From positions 1-64,000 of the forward strand of contig JAEELW010000084.1 in assembly GCA_016282915.1 (NCBI GenBank): DNA of 64,000 nt, in the 5' to 3' direction. Made by a program: the position numbers and the translations under genes. This DNA is from Lachnospiraceae bacterium (GTDB lineage: Bacteria; Bacillota; Clostridia; Lachnospirales; Lachnospiraceae). The notes below the pieces were generated by a model. It was not told the origin of the DNA and made no database searches. It saw only the letters and a program-made list of their open reading frames with translations. Shown here piece by piece: positions 24,413 through 32,610 of the stretch. Position 1 is the first letter of the stretch. Every line of letters begins with the position of its first letter.

Positions 24413-25507
24413 ATGGGATCGAACGGGAAAGAGATAAAACAGATCGTCATGGCGGAATATCAGGGCCGCTGCGATGAGGAGGGTACAGCTGTCGGACATG
24501 CCCCGAAGGTGCTCGGGGAATACGCGGCTTTTCTGCGTCCGGAGTATACGCCCCGGATCCTGGCGCCGCGCTGCGTCCTGAAGGCAAGTGCGAAAGCGGG
24601 AAGAGAAGGTGCAAAGGTCCTGCCCCATCACATCGTGATGAAGGCGCATCCGTCCTTCTTCGAAAAGGTGGTCAACAAGTTCCGGATGTTTGCCAATATC
24701 CGTATCGTGCTGAAACAGGCCGGCGGAGATACGGTTTGGTTTTTCAATACGGAATTTTATCTCTGCCTGTATCTGGCGCTTTTCGGAAACAGCGGGAAGC
24801 GCATCGTATTTACGAGCTTTAAGGAAGCTTATGACGGCGGCCGTCTGGGCGGCATCAAGCAGAAGATCTTTGAGCGGGCGCAGAAGCGCATGGCGCTGAT
24901 CATCTCCAGCGGCGAGGATTTCCGTTTCAAAAACGCACCCAGCGTTTATCTCCCGGACTATGCCTGCGACGAGAAGCTTTTTGCTCCCTACCGGGAAAAG
25001 GAACGCAGGCCGAATGCGGTCTGTCTGGGTACCATGGGGGCGGAAAAGCAGCTGGAAGAAATGGTGGAGACCTTTACCCGCCTGGGCTTTCCGCTGACGG
25101 TGGCGGGGCGCTTCTATGACCGGGAACGCCTGAAACGCCTGAAGGAAATGGCGGGGGACAATATCACGATACGTGATGAGTATCTGTCCAGGGAGGAATA
25201 CTTAAGGCTCCTTGGCCGGGCATCTCATGTGGTGCTGCCTTATGCGCCGGAGCAATACGGAAGCCAGACTTCCGGTGTGCTGCAGGAGGCGCTGTTTCTG
25301 GATACGGTCATAGTCGCGCCGGAAAAAGTGCTTAAGGGCAATCATGTGCCGGGGCTGGGTTTTGAGAGCTGGGATACACTGAAGGCAGAAGCGCTGAACG
25401 AAGACAGCGCGGAACTGCACCGGCAGTATGCGCAGCTGCGCAGCGGGATCTATTCAAAAGAGCATATGAAAAAAACGATCCTCGAATGCATGGAGGATCG
25501 TAGATAA
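24413..25507 (+). CDS. Glycosyltransferase, GT-B type, no close subfamily seen
   Basis: 364 residues. The first 70 residues are not like a standard GT4 start, so the true start may be one of the later ATGs, although the ATG at 24413 has purine-rich sequence upstream. The C-terminal half has NAVCLGTMGAEKQLEEMV and LPYAPEQYGSQTSGVLQEA, equivalent to the donor-binding block with a final Glu, so a GT4-like fold is likely. It is separated from the upstream operon by the palindromic element at 24309-24373. Its last codons overlap a hairpin that serves as terminator for the opposite-strand gene. Acceptor and donor are unknown. Confidence 0.8.
   Translation: MGSNGKEIKQIVMAEYQGRCDEEGTAVGHAPKVLGEYAAFLRPEYTPRILAPRCVLKASAKAGREGAKVLPHHIVMKAHPSFFEKVVNKFRMFANIRIVLKQAGGDTVWFFNTEFYLCLYLALFGNSGKRIVFTSFKEAYDGGRLGGIKQKIFERAQKRMALIISSGEDFRFKNAPSVYLPDYACDEKLFAPYREKERRPNAVCLGTMGAEKQLEEMVETFTRLGFPLTVAGRFYDRERLKRLKEMAGDNITIRDEYLSREEYLRLLGRASHVVLPYAPEQYGSQTSGVLQEALFLDTVIVAPEKVLKGNHVPGLGFESWDTLKAEALNEDSAELHRQYAQLRSGIYSKEHMKKTILECMEDRR
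25469..25501 (-). terminator. Terminator of the minus-strand acetyltransferase, inside a + strand CDS
   Basis: A perfect 9-bp stem ACGATCCTC (25475-25483) / GAGGATCGT (25493-25501). On the minus strand it is followed by seven T (plus-strand A-run 25469-25475). It lies within the last codons of the glycosyltransferase gene on the other strand and has no T-run for that direction. Confidence 0.8.
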
Positions 25508-25534
25508 AGCCTGCGATAAAAAGAGCGCGGGGAT

Positions 25535-26083
25535 TCAGACCTGACGGTTGATGTAACCTTCGGTAGCGTTCTCGCGGGGACGGATCACCGCGGGATTGCC
25601 GATGACCACGCTGTGGTCGGGCACATCCGAAGTAACATAGGCGCCGGGGGCGATGAGCACATCGTTTCCGATGGTGATGCCGCCGACGATCACGGCGTTG
25701 GTGCCGATCCAGACACGGTCGCCGATGACGGGCACGCCTTTGCGGGAACCGCGGTTGGTCTGGCCGATGGTAACACCGGTGGAAAGGTTCACATTGCTGC
25801 CCAGCACCGTATCGGGGTGGATGATGACCCGTCCCAGGTGACCGATATAGAGTCCCGGACCGGCCTTTACTTCCGGCGGGATCTGTATCTGGGTACGCTC
25901 ACTCAGCCGCTCCAGCTTCAGAGAGAGCAGAGTGCGGGACAGTCCGCTTGCGGCGGAGGCTTTCCGCCAGAGTTTCAGATATTTCATCTGCAGAGGGAAA
26001 AAGAAGCGCTGCTTTGCTGTGAGCGGCAGATCGTAAACCCTGCGCAGATCCGATTCGATCAGTTGTTTTGTCTGTTTCTTCAT
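25535..26083 (-). CDS. Serine-acetyltransferase-like hexapeptide acyltransferase
   Basis: 182 residues from the ATG ending at 26083, where the family's usual N-terminus begins ([14 protein letters not shown]). A left-handed beta-helix follows: [48 protein letters not shown], then NPAVIRP. Layout and His placement match CysE and the related acetyltransferases of capsule loci (EpsC/colanic type), which O-acetylate a sugar or serine using acetyl-CoA. In this setting glycan O-acetylation is more likely. It is the only minus-strand gene in the 49-kb locus and has its own promoter and terminator. The promoter places the transcript start at or next to the ATG, so the mRNA is probably leaderless. Confidence 0.88.
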   Translation of the reverse strand: MKKQTKQLIESDLRRVYDLPLTAKQRFFFPLQMKYLKLWRKASAASGLSRTLLSLKLERLSERTQIQIPPEVKAGPGLYIGHLGRVIIHPDTVLGSNVNLSTGVTIGQTNRGSRKGVPVIGDRVWIGTNAVIVGGITIGNDVLIAPGAYVTSDVPDHSVVIGNPAVIRPRENATEGYINRQV

Positions 26084-26090
26084 GAGCTTC

Positions 26091-26119
26091 AGTATAGCAC
26101 GGAAGACTATGGGAAGCAA
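26091..26119 (-). promoter_or_regulatory. Promoter of the minus-strand acetyltransferase
   Basis: Minus strand: TTGCTT (26119-26114), 17 bases ending in TGC, then TATACT (26096-26091). It is an extended -10 of the same form as the main locus promoter. Expected transcript starts (26083-26085) coincide with the start codon. Confidence 0.65.
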
Positions 26120-26144
26120 CGATAACAGGAAGGCATATTTGAGC

Positions 26145-27371
26145 ATGCAGAACGGGAATACATCTGTTCCGGCGCAGGCCGGAGCGAAGGAAAACACGGG
26201 AGATAAGAAGCGCGTCCTGGTCATTTCCGAGACCATCGTGCTCCCGGTGGAGCGGGGCAACCGCAAAAGGATATGGAATCTGATCAACAGCTTCCGCGAG
26301 GAGGGCTGCGAGGTGGATTTTCTCTTCCTGCAGACCTATTCGGAGGACGACCCCGCCGCAACGCGGGAATGGATCGGGGAGGAGCACTTCATCACTTTCC
26401 GGAACAAAAAGCGTACATTTCCGGTCTTCCTGAAACGCAAAGTGCGGAAAGCGCTGGAGATCCTGCACATCCCGGGGCTTATGTTCAAGTATTTCACGCT
26501 GGACGAAGCCATGAGCCCGGAGATCGACGCATTTATGAAGGAGCTTCTGGGCCGCAGGCATTATGATGTGGTCTGGGCCGAGTATATCTTCAATTCCCGC
26601 CCGCTGCTCTCGGTGCCGGAGGGAACGGTGAAGGTACTGGATACACACAATGCCTTCACCTTCAAGCGGCAGATGTATGAAGCCGTCGGCTATAAGAATT
26701 ACCAGTATGCGCTGAAAAAGAACGTAGAGGCCGAAGGCCTCAGGCGTGCCGACTGGGTGGTGGCGATCCAGGAAGAGGAAGAACGCTTTTTCCGGGAGAT
26801 CGCGCCGGAGGTGCAGCACTGTACCATCGGCGAGAACATGCCGGAGCGGGAGCCCTATGTGGCGCAGGGAAAGAACGTACTCTTTCTCGGAAGCTATTAT
26901 GTGGTGAACCGCGAGGGCGTTTCCCATTTTATCAAAAATATCTGGCCCCGGGTAAAGGAACTGCAGCCGGAAGCAGTGCTGCAGCTCGCCGGGACCATCT
27001 GCCGGCATGTGCCGGACAGTGACGATTATGTGAAGCTGGGTTTTGTGGAAGATCTGGAGGAATGTTACCGTCAGGCCAGGGTGGTGATCAATCCCGTGCA
27101 TTACGGCACCGGATTGAATATCAAGACCATCGAGGCGCTGAGCTATGCAAAGCCCCTGGTCAGCCACGGCGTGGGTGTGCGGGGGCTGTCCTCCGACTTT
27201 CCCATCGCCCGTGTGGAGGAAGATGACGAAGCCTTCGCACAGGCTGTGGCCGAGATCCTGGCAGATGACGAAAAGGCCCTGGAACTCTCGAAGAATACGG
27301 GTGAGTTCATGAAGCGTTACCGCGAAAAGAACCGGCAGGCTCTGCGGGAGATCCTCGGGACCGGACGCTGA
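26145..27371 (+). CDS. Glycosyltransferase, GT4-like
   Basis: 408 residues from the ATG at 26145, which has AGGAAGG 11 bases upstream. In-frame ATGs at 26082 and 26109 lie inside or against the divergent gene's start and lack good spacing. The N-terminal domain starts [20 protein letters not shown]. The C-terminal domain has [18 protein letters not shown] and [20 protein letters not shown], a common form in GT4 enzymes of exopolysaccharide loci. It is cytoplasmic. The gene is divergent from the acetyltransferase, and no promoter for it is evident, so it may rely on read-through. It ends just before the 303-bp palindromic element. Confidence 0.87.
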   Translation: MQNGNTSVPAQAGAKENTGDKKRVLVISETIVLPVERGNRKRIWNLINSFREEGCEVDFLFLQTYSEDDPAATREWIGEEHFITFRNKKRTFPVFLKRKVRKALEILHIPGLMFKYFTLDEAMSPEIDAFMKELLGRRHYDVVWAEYIFNSRPLLSVPEGTVKVLDTHNAFTFKRQMYEAVGYKNYQYALKKNVEAEGLRRADWVVAIQEEEERFFREIAPEVQHCTIGENMPEREPYVAQGKNVLFLGSYYVVNREGVSHFIKNIWPRVKELQPEAVLQLAGTICRHVPDSDDYVKLGFVEDLEECYRQARVVINPVHYGTGLNIKTIEALSYAKPLVSHGVGVRGLSSDFPIARVEEDDEAFAQAVAEILADDEKALELSKNTGEFMKRYREKNRQALREILGTGR

Positions 27372-27386
27372 CGCGGACTTTTTTTG

Positions 27387-27689
27387 CTTACTGTTCAGCC
27401 CTTAGCCGCTTGCCGACAAAGATCCCTGCAGGCATGATATAGGACGTGGCCGCCTATGGAGGAGCTTAGCCACTCTCGAAACTGCATGAATACCAGAAAT
27501 GCGAAGCCCGGATGGCTGAGCAAGGGGGACCTGAGGCACGGATGCCGAATGTCCCCCGGTTTCGTACGGCTTGAATTATGCAGAGGCAGTTTCACAGAGT
27601 GGCTTAGCGACGGAATCGAGCGCCACGGACTATATCTGCATGCAGAAGATCCGTATCCGGCTAAGGGCTGAACAGTAGCGAACAGTAAC
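27387..27689. repeat. 303-bp structured MITE-like palindromic element with 8-bp flanking repeats
   Basis: An 18-bp perfect inverted repeat closes it (CTGTTCAGCCCTTAGCCG, 27391-27408, with 27658-27675). Nested inside are CGTGGC/GCCACG (27445-27450, 27622-27627), ATATAG/CTATAT (27437-27442, 27630-27635), AGCCACTCT/AGAGTGGCT (27468-27476, 27596-27604), GAAACTGC/GCAGTTTC (27478-27485, 27586-27593) and GGGGGAC/GTCCCCC (27524-27530, 27551-27557). The outermost bases are CTTACTGTTC and GAACAGTAAC. The octamer TTTTTTTG abuts both ends (27379-27386 and 27690-27697). It fills most of the 27372-27757 gap; I see no tRNA, transposase gene or known riboswitch. It could be an inert mobile repeat or encode a structured RNA. 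Confidence 0.75.
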
Positions 27690-27757
27690 TTTTTTTGGGA
27701 AAAATGTTAACATAAATACTGTAAAAAGCGCGAAAAATGTGGTAAAATATAAAGGTT

Positions 27758-29500
27758 ATGAATATTTACCGCAGACTGAAAAAACTGCTGAACAAAAAGC
27801 AGAAAAGAACCGTACTGGTCATGATGGTGCTGATCTTTTTCAGCGCCCTTTTGGAGACCCTCAGCGTGGGCATCATCATCCCGCTGATCTCGGCCATCGT
27901 CAACCCGGAAGAGATCATGGAACAGGGGCTCGTCAAAGAAGCTTTCGCTATCCTGAACATTGCGCCGGATCCGGACAGCTTTGTGCGTATCCTGCTGGCC
28001 GCGACGATGGCGATCTTTTTCCTGAAAAATCTCTATCTGCTCCTGATCTACCGCCTGCAGGCCGGTTTTGCCACGCGGACCGAATGCAGCATTTCGGTCC
28101 GGCTGATGTCGGATTACATGAACCGCCCTTACAGCTTTTATCTGAATGCGGACGTGAACGCGATCTTCCAGAATTTCAACAAGGATATCCCGCATGTTTT
28201 TGAACTGATACAGGAAGTGATGAAGCTGGTAACGGAGATCGCCGTGAGCATCTGCATGTGCGCTTTCCTGCTCGTCATCGATGTGAAGATGACGCTCAGC
28301 ATCGCGGCACTTCTCTTTGTCATGGTCCTGGTCATCATCCTTTTCGTAAAGCCCACACTGGGAAGGCTGGGCCAGAAACGCATGGATATGCAGGTTGCGT
28401 CGATGAAGTGGATGCAGCAGGGGGTCTTCGGGATCAAGGATGTGAAGGTGAGCCGGAAAGAGGGCTATTTCCTGAACCGCTTTTCGGAAGCCTACGGCGG
28501 ACTTACCGCTTCGAAAAGGAGTTATGCGGTACTGAACAACACGCCGCGTCTGGTCATCGAGACGGTCTGCATCGTGGGGATGCTGGGCTATATGCTCATC
28601 AAGGTGGTGTCGGGCGGCGATCTGAACAGCCTGCTGCCGCAGCTTACGGCTTTCGGCGGGGCAGCCATACGTCTGATGCCCAGTGTGAACCGCATATCCA
28701 CCTATCTTTCGTCCATTGCCTATTTTGAACCTTCTCTGGATTATGTCTGCGACCATCTGGATCTCGCATCCCTGGAGGATGTGAAGATCCCGGAAGAGGG
28801 AAAACCCCTGCCCTTATCCGGTGAGATCCTGCTTAAGGATATCCGTTTCCGCTATCCGGGGACGGAAAAGGATATATTCGAACATGCGGACATGCGCATT
28901 CCCGTCGGATCTTCCGTCGGCGTGGTGGGAGCCTCCGGTGCCGGAAAGACTACGGTCATCGATATCCTTCTGGGTCTGCTGAGTCCGCAGGAAGGATCGC
29001 TTGTTGTGAACGGCGAAAAGCTGCGCGGCGACGATCCTCGCTGGCTTGCAAGTATCGGATACATCGCGCAGAATATCTATATGCTGGATGATACGATCCG
29101 CGCCAATGTGGCTTTCGGCGTGCCCGATGCGGAGGTTGACGAAGCGAGGATCCGGGAAGTGCTGAAGGAAGCGCAGCTGGAAGAATTCATCGATACGCTT
29201 CCGGAAGGACTGGATGCGGTGATCGGCGACCGGGGCGTACGTATTTCCGGCGGACAGCGCCAGAGGATCGGTATCGCCCGCGCGCTCTATCACGATCCGG
29301 AGCTGCTGGTCTTTGACGAGGCCACCTCCGCACTGGACAACGACACCGAGGCGGCCATCATGGAGGCGATCAACGCGCTGAAGGGACGAAAGACCATGGT
29401 GATCATCGCCCACCGCTTAAAAACCATCGAAAACTGCGATATCGTGTACCGGGTGGAGAACGGACAGATCACCGAGGAGCCGCGGCCGCAGGCCGGATAA
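27758..29500 (+). CDS. PglK-like ABC exporter/flippase (first of three)
   Basis: 580 residues: a six-helix membrane domain (1-330) joined to an ATPase domain. Walker A is GASGAGKTT at 391-399, and the signature ISGGQRQR and LLVFDEATSALDND with the switch His in IIAHRL are intact. The start (NIYRRLKKLLNKKQKRT) resembles PglK, which flips lipid-linked oligosaccharides, and the fusion order is that of a homodimeric exporter. AAAGG is only 2 bases before the ATG, so translation may be weak. It follows the 303-bp element and may begin a new transcript. Paralogues lie at 38606 and 54605. Role inferred: moving an undecaprenyl-linked unit across the membrane. Confidence 0.88.
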   Translation: MNIYRRLKKLLNKKQKRTVLVMMVLIFFSALLETLSVGIIIPLISAIVNPEEIMEQGLVKEAFAILNIAPDPDSFVRILLAATMAIFFLKNLYLLLIYRLQAGFATRTECSISVRLMSDYMNRPYSFYLNADVNAIFQNFNKDIPHVFELIQEVMKLVTEIAVSICMCAFLLVIDVKMTLSIAALLFVMVLVIILFVKPTLGRLGQKRMDMQVASMKWMQQGVFGIKDVKVSRKEGYFLNRFSEAYGGLTASKRSYAVLNNTPRLVIETVCIVGMLGYMLIKVVSGGDLNSLLPQLTAFGGAAIRLMPSVNRISTYLSSIAYFEPSLDYVCDHLDLASLEDVKIPEEGKPLPLSGEILLKDIRFRYPGTEKDIFEHADMRIPVGSSVGVVGASGAGKTTVIDILLGLLSPQEGSLVVNGEKLRGDDPRWLASIGYIAQNIYMLDDTIRANVAFGVPDAEVDEARIREVLKEAQLEEFIDTLPEGLDAVIGDRGVRISGGQRQRIGIARALYHDPELLVFDEATSALDNDTEAAIMEAINALKGRKTMVIIAHRLKTIENCDIVYRVENGQITEEPRPQAG

Positions 29501-29614
29501 GAGAGGAAAAGGCCCCTGTTTACGAAGGATAAATGGGAATGCTGATATGGCACGGTCTGCAGTAGGAGACCGGGGAAAGCTGAAGGAAGGAAAGCACGGG
29601 GAAACGAAAGCTTT

Positions 29615-31474
29615 ATGTGCGGAATAGCCGGATTTATCAGTGAAAGGAACGACCGCGCCGCGGTCCTGAAAAAAATGACCGATGCCCTGATCCACAGGGG
29701 ACCGGATGCCGAAGGTTTCTGGCTCGATGAACAGAGCGGCGTGAGCCTCGGTCACCGCCGTCTTTCCATCCGTGACTTAAGCGATACGGGCGCGCAGCCC
29801 ATGAGCAGTGCGGACGGCCGCTTTGTCATGGTCTATAACGGGGAGATCTACAATGCGGAAGAGCTGAAAGGGAAGCTTGCGGAGCAGTCAGAGGGACGTC
29901 GCTTCCGCGGCAGTTCGGATACCGAGATCCTGCTGGAGGCATTTGCGCATCTGGGCATCCGGGAGACGCTGGAGTTTTCCAAAGGGATGTTTGCCCTGGC
30001 GCTTTATGACCGGAAGAAAAAGGAAATGTGGCTCATGCGGGACCGTATCGGCGAAAAGCCGCTCTACTACGGCCGTGTGGGCGGAGATTTTGTATTCGCA
30101 TCGGAGCTTTCGGCCATCGCGGCTTATCCGGGTTTTACGGGAAAGATTGACCGCAGCGTGATCCCCGCATATCTGCTGTACGGATATATCTCCGCACCGG
30201 CTACGATCTATGAGGGCGTTCACAAGCTGATGCCCGGCGGGATCCTTAAGCTGCGTGCGCCCTTTACCGAAGCCTGTGAAAAGACGGCACGCTGGTACAG
30301 CCTGAAGGATGCGGCGGAAAGAGCCGTACTCTTCAAAGGCAGCTTTGAGGAAGCGGCGGAAGAACTGGAACGGCTGCTGCTTTCGGCAGTCAGCGGTCAG
30401 CTGGCTTCGGATGTGCCTCTGGGCGCATATCTTTCGGGCGGGATCGATTCGACGACGGTAGTGGCATTGATGAGCCGTCTGCGTCCGGGAATGGTGCAGA
30501 GTTTTTCCATCGGATTTGACGATCCGAAATACGACGAGGCGCCCGAAGCGGCGGCCATCGCAAAACACCTGGGAACCATACATACGGAGAGATACGTGAC
30601 GGAGAAGGAGCTGAAGGAGGTGATCCCGAAGATCCCTTCGATCTACGGGGAGCCTTATGCGGATTCCTCGCAGATCCCGACCTATCTGGTCAGCGCCCTT
30701 GCAAAGAGCAGGGTGACGGTGTCTTTGTCGGGGGACGCAGGCGACGAGCTCTTCTGCGGTTACCGTACCTATCCGCAGATCGCAAAGCTCTGGAAGGTGC
30801 TGCGCTGTGTGCCGCAGCCGCTGCGGAAAGCGGCAGGAGCCGTGGCGGGGATCACGGGAGCGGATATCCCGAAGCTTTACCGTGCGGGCCTGTGCCTGGG
30901 TGCACATCATATCGTGGAACTGAAGGAAGCCGTGGATCATTACGATCCGCTGATCGACCGGCTGACGGATTCGCCGCTGTCGATACGGCGTCCGCGCCCC
31001 TGCGGCGATGCCCTGCAGGCGATGATGCGCGACGATCTGCTGCGTTATCATCCCGAGGATATCCTGGTGAAGGTGGACCGTGCCGGTATGGCCGTATCCC
31101 TGGAAAACCGCATCCCCATGCTGGACCGGGATGTGGTGGAATTTGCCCTGGGACTGCCGTCGGATTATCTCTTTGACGGAAAGAAGCAGAAAAGGATATT
31201 GAAAGCGGTGCTGGCACATTATGTGCCGGAAGAACTGACCGAGCGGCCGAAGAAAGGTTTTGCGGTGCCGCTGGAGAAATGGCTGAAGGAAGGGGATACG
31301 GCAGAATGGGCCGCGGAGCTTACGGAGCATTCCCGCGCCGCCGCCGACGGACTGATCCGGGGCAGCGAGCTGAAGAGGCTTTGGAGTGCTTTCCGGAAAA
31401 ACGGACGTTCTCCCCGTCTTTTATGGAATGTGCTGATGCTTGAACAGTGGTACAGAGAAAGGAAAAGACTTTGA
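29615..31474 (+). CDS. asnB: AsnB-like glutamine amidotransferase (asparagine synthase family)
   Basis: 619 residues. The start is fixed by MCGIAGF, since Cys2 is the glutaminase nucleophile after Met removal. Residues 1-210 form the Ntn-type glutaminase (HRGPDAEGFW, YNGEIYN, SSDTEILLEA). The synthetase domain has the ATP loop YLSGGIDSTT near 272 and LSGDAGDELFCGY. In polysaccharide loci with GalNAcA such proteins (WbpS-like) are thought to amidate the uronic acid carboxyl group, and tviB and wbpP are present here. A housekeeping asparagine synthetase cannot be excluded. The 114-base spacer before it has only a weak ribosome site and a small CGGTCT/AGACCG hairpin. The stop overlaps the next start (TTGA). 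Confidence 0.88.
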   Translation: MCGIAGFISERNDRAAVLKKMTDALIHRGPDAEGFWLDEQSGVSLGHRRLSIRDLSDTGAQPMSSADGRFVMVYNGEIYNAEELKGKLAEQSEGRRFRGSSDTEILLEAFAHLGIRETLEFSKGMFALALYDRKKKEMWLMRDRIGEKPLYYGRVGGDFVFASELSAIAAYPGFTGKIDRSVIPAYLLYGYISAPATIYEGVHKLMPGGILKLRAPFTEACEKTARWYSLKDAAERAVLFKGSFEEAAEELERLLLSAVSGQLASDVPLGAYLSGGIDSTTVVALMSRLRPGMVQSFSIGFDDPKYDEAPEAAAIAKHLGTIHTERYVTEKELKEVIPKIPSIYGEPYADSSQIPTYLVSALAKSRVTVSLSGDAGDELFCGYRTYPQIAKLWKVLRCVPQPLRKAAGAVAGITGADIPKLYRAGLCLGAHHIVELKEAVDHYDPLIDRLTDSPLSIRRPRPCGDALQAMMRDDLLRYHPEDILVKVDRAGMAVSLENRIPMLDRDVVEFALGLPSDYLFDGKKQKRILKAVLAHYVPEELTERPKKGFAVPLEKWLKEGDTAEWAAELTEHSRAAADGLIRGSELKRLWSAFRKNGRSPRLLWNVLMLEQWYRERKRL

Positions 31475-32610
31475 AGATCGCATTTATACTGCCGCATTTT
31501 TACCCCTATGTGGGTGGAGCGGAAACCCTGTTTTATAATCTGGCGAAAAACCTGGCCGCACGGGGACATGAGGTGCGTGCCGTGGCGGAGACCGTGGATG
31601 ACGAGCACCGCGGGCATGTGAAGCTGGACGGCATTGATGTGTGGTACTGTGACTGGAAAAGTGCCTTCGGGCATCCTTTCCCGAAAAAGAAGGATATCGA
31701 GCAGCATATCGCCTGGTGCGATCTGGTCCATACCTCACCTTTTACCACGGCACCGGTGGTGAGCAGGCTTGCAAAGAAATATAACAAACCCTCGGTCATG
31801 ACGGTTTACGAGGTGCGTGGAAGGAAATGGTTCTGGTCCGATGTGATCTTCCGGGCGCTGATCTATTATGCGGTGGAGCAGTATACCTGCCGGCAGCAGT
31901 TCGACGCCTACCATGCGATCTCGGAAGCCACACGTAAGGATATGCTCCGTTACTGCGGGAAAAAACGTGATGTGCGGCGCATCTACCTGGCCAACGAGAT
32001 GGGAAGCGATAAGAGCCCGGCCAATCCCGATTTTTCGATCCGTAAGTTCTTCAAGGTGAAGGATGAATTACTTTTCCTTTATTACGGACGTCCCGGAAGG
32101 ACCAAGGGCGTGTATGTTTACGAAAAAGCGATCTGCCGCCTGAAAAAGAAGGGCGTGGATCTTTCGAATGTGCGTTTCTGCTTCCTTCTCGGCAAGGAAC
32201 CGGAAAAGCCCCGGCGTGAGTTTTTGAACCGTATGAGAGATGATGGTCTGCGCGGCGTGGTCCGGGTGCGTCCTTCCCTTCCGAAAGAGGACCTTGCGGC
32301 CTGCATACATCAGGCAGACTGTGTGGTGGTGCCGTCCCTTACCGAGGGCTTCGGTTTTTCCGCGCTGGAGACCTGTCAGAGCGGGACGCCCCTGATCCAC
32401 AGCGATGCCGGCTCACTGCCGGAGGTGGCTTACGGCCGCTGCGCCAGCTTCCGTAACCGCCATGTGAAGGAACTGGCGGACCGGCTGGAGGCAGTGATCC
32501 GCGGGGATGAGGACGCTTTTACGGAAATCCCGGAAAAGACCTTCTCCCTTGAGAGCATGCTGGATGAAATGGAAGAACTGTACACGGAGACGATAGAAAA
32601 GAAATGCTGA
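31471..32610 (+). CDS. Glycosyltransferase family 4
   Basis: 379 residues from the TTG at 31471, which overlaps the asnB stop and has AAAGGA 7 bases upstream. A GTG start at 31447 is possible but lies inside asnB. The fold begins at once: KIAFILPHFYPYVGGAETL. The middle has YYGRPGRTKGVYVYEKA and the donor site VVPSLTEGFGFSALETCQ with the two Glu of retaining GT4 enzymes. It is cytoplasmic and membrane-face acting. It overlaps the next membrane protein gene by 7 bases. Specificity is unknown. Confidence 0.9.
   Translation: MKIAFILPHFYPYVGGAETLFYNLAKNLAARGHEVRAVAETVDDEHRGHVKLDGIDVWYCDWKSAFGHPFPKKKDIEQHIAWCDLVHTSPFTTAPVVSRLAKKYNKPSVMTVYEVRGRKWFWSDVIFRALIYYAVEQYTCRQQFDAYHAISEATRKDMLRYCGKKRDVRRIYLANEMGSDKSPANPDFSIRKFFKVKDELLFLYYGRPGRTKGVYVYEKAICRLKKKGVDLSNVRFCFLLGKEPEKPRREFLNRMRDDGLRGVVRVRPSLPKEDLAACIHQADCVVVPSLTEGFGFSALETCQSGTPLIHSDAGSLPEVAYGRCASFRNRHVKELADRLEAVIRGDEDAFTEIPEKTFSLESMLDEMEELYTETIEKKC

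Noticed and set aside
27456-27671. 71-residue open frame inside the 303-bp palindromic element
   Set aside because: The frame follows nested inverted repeats, so its sequence is explained by pairing. The product has no recognisable domain, although GGAGG-like sequence and an ATG occur.
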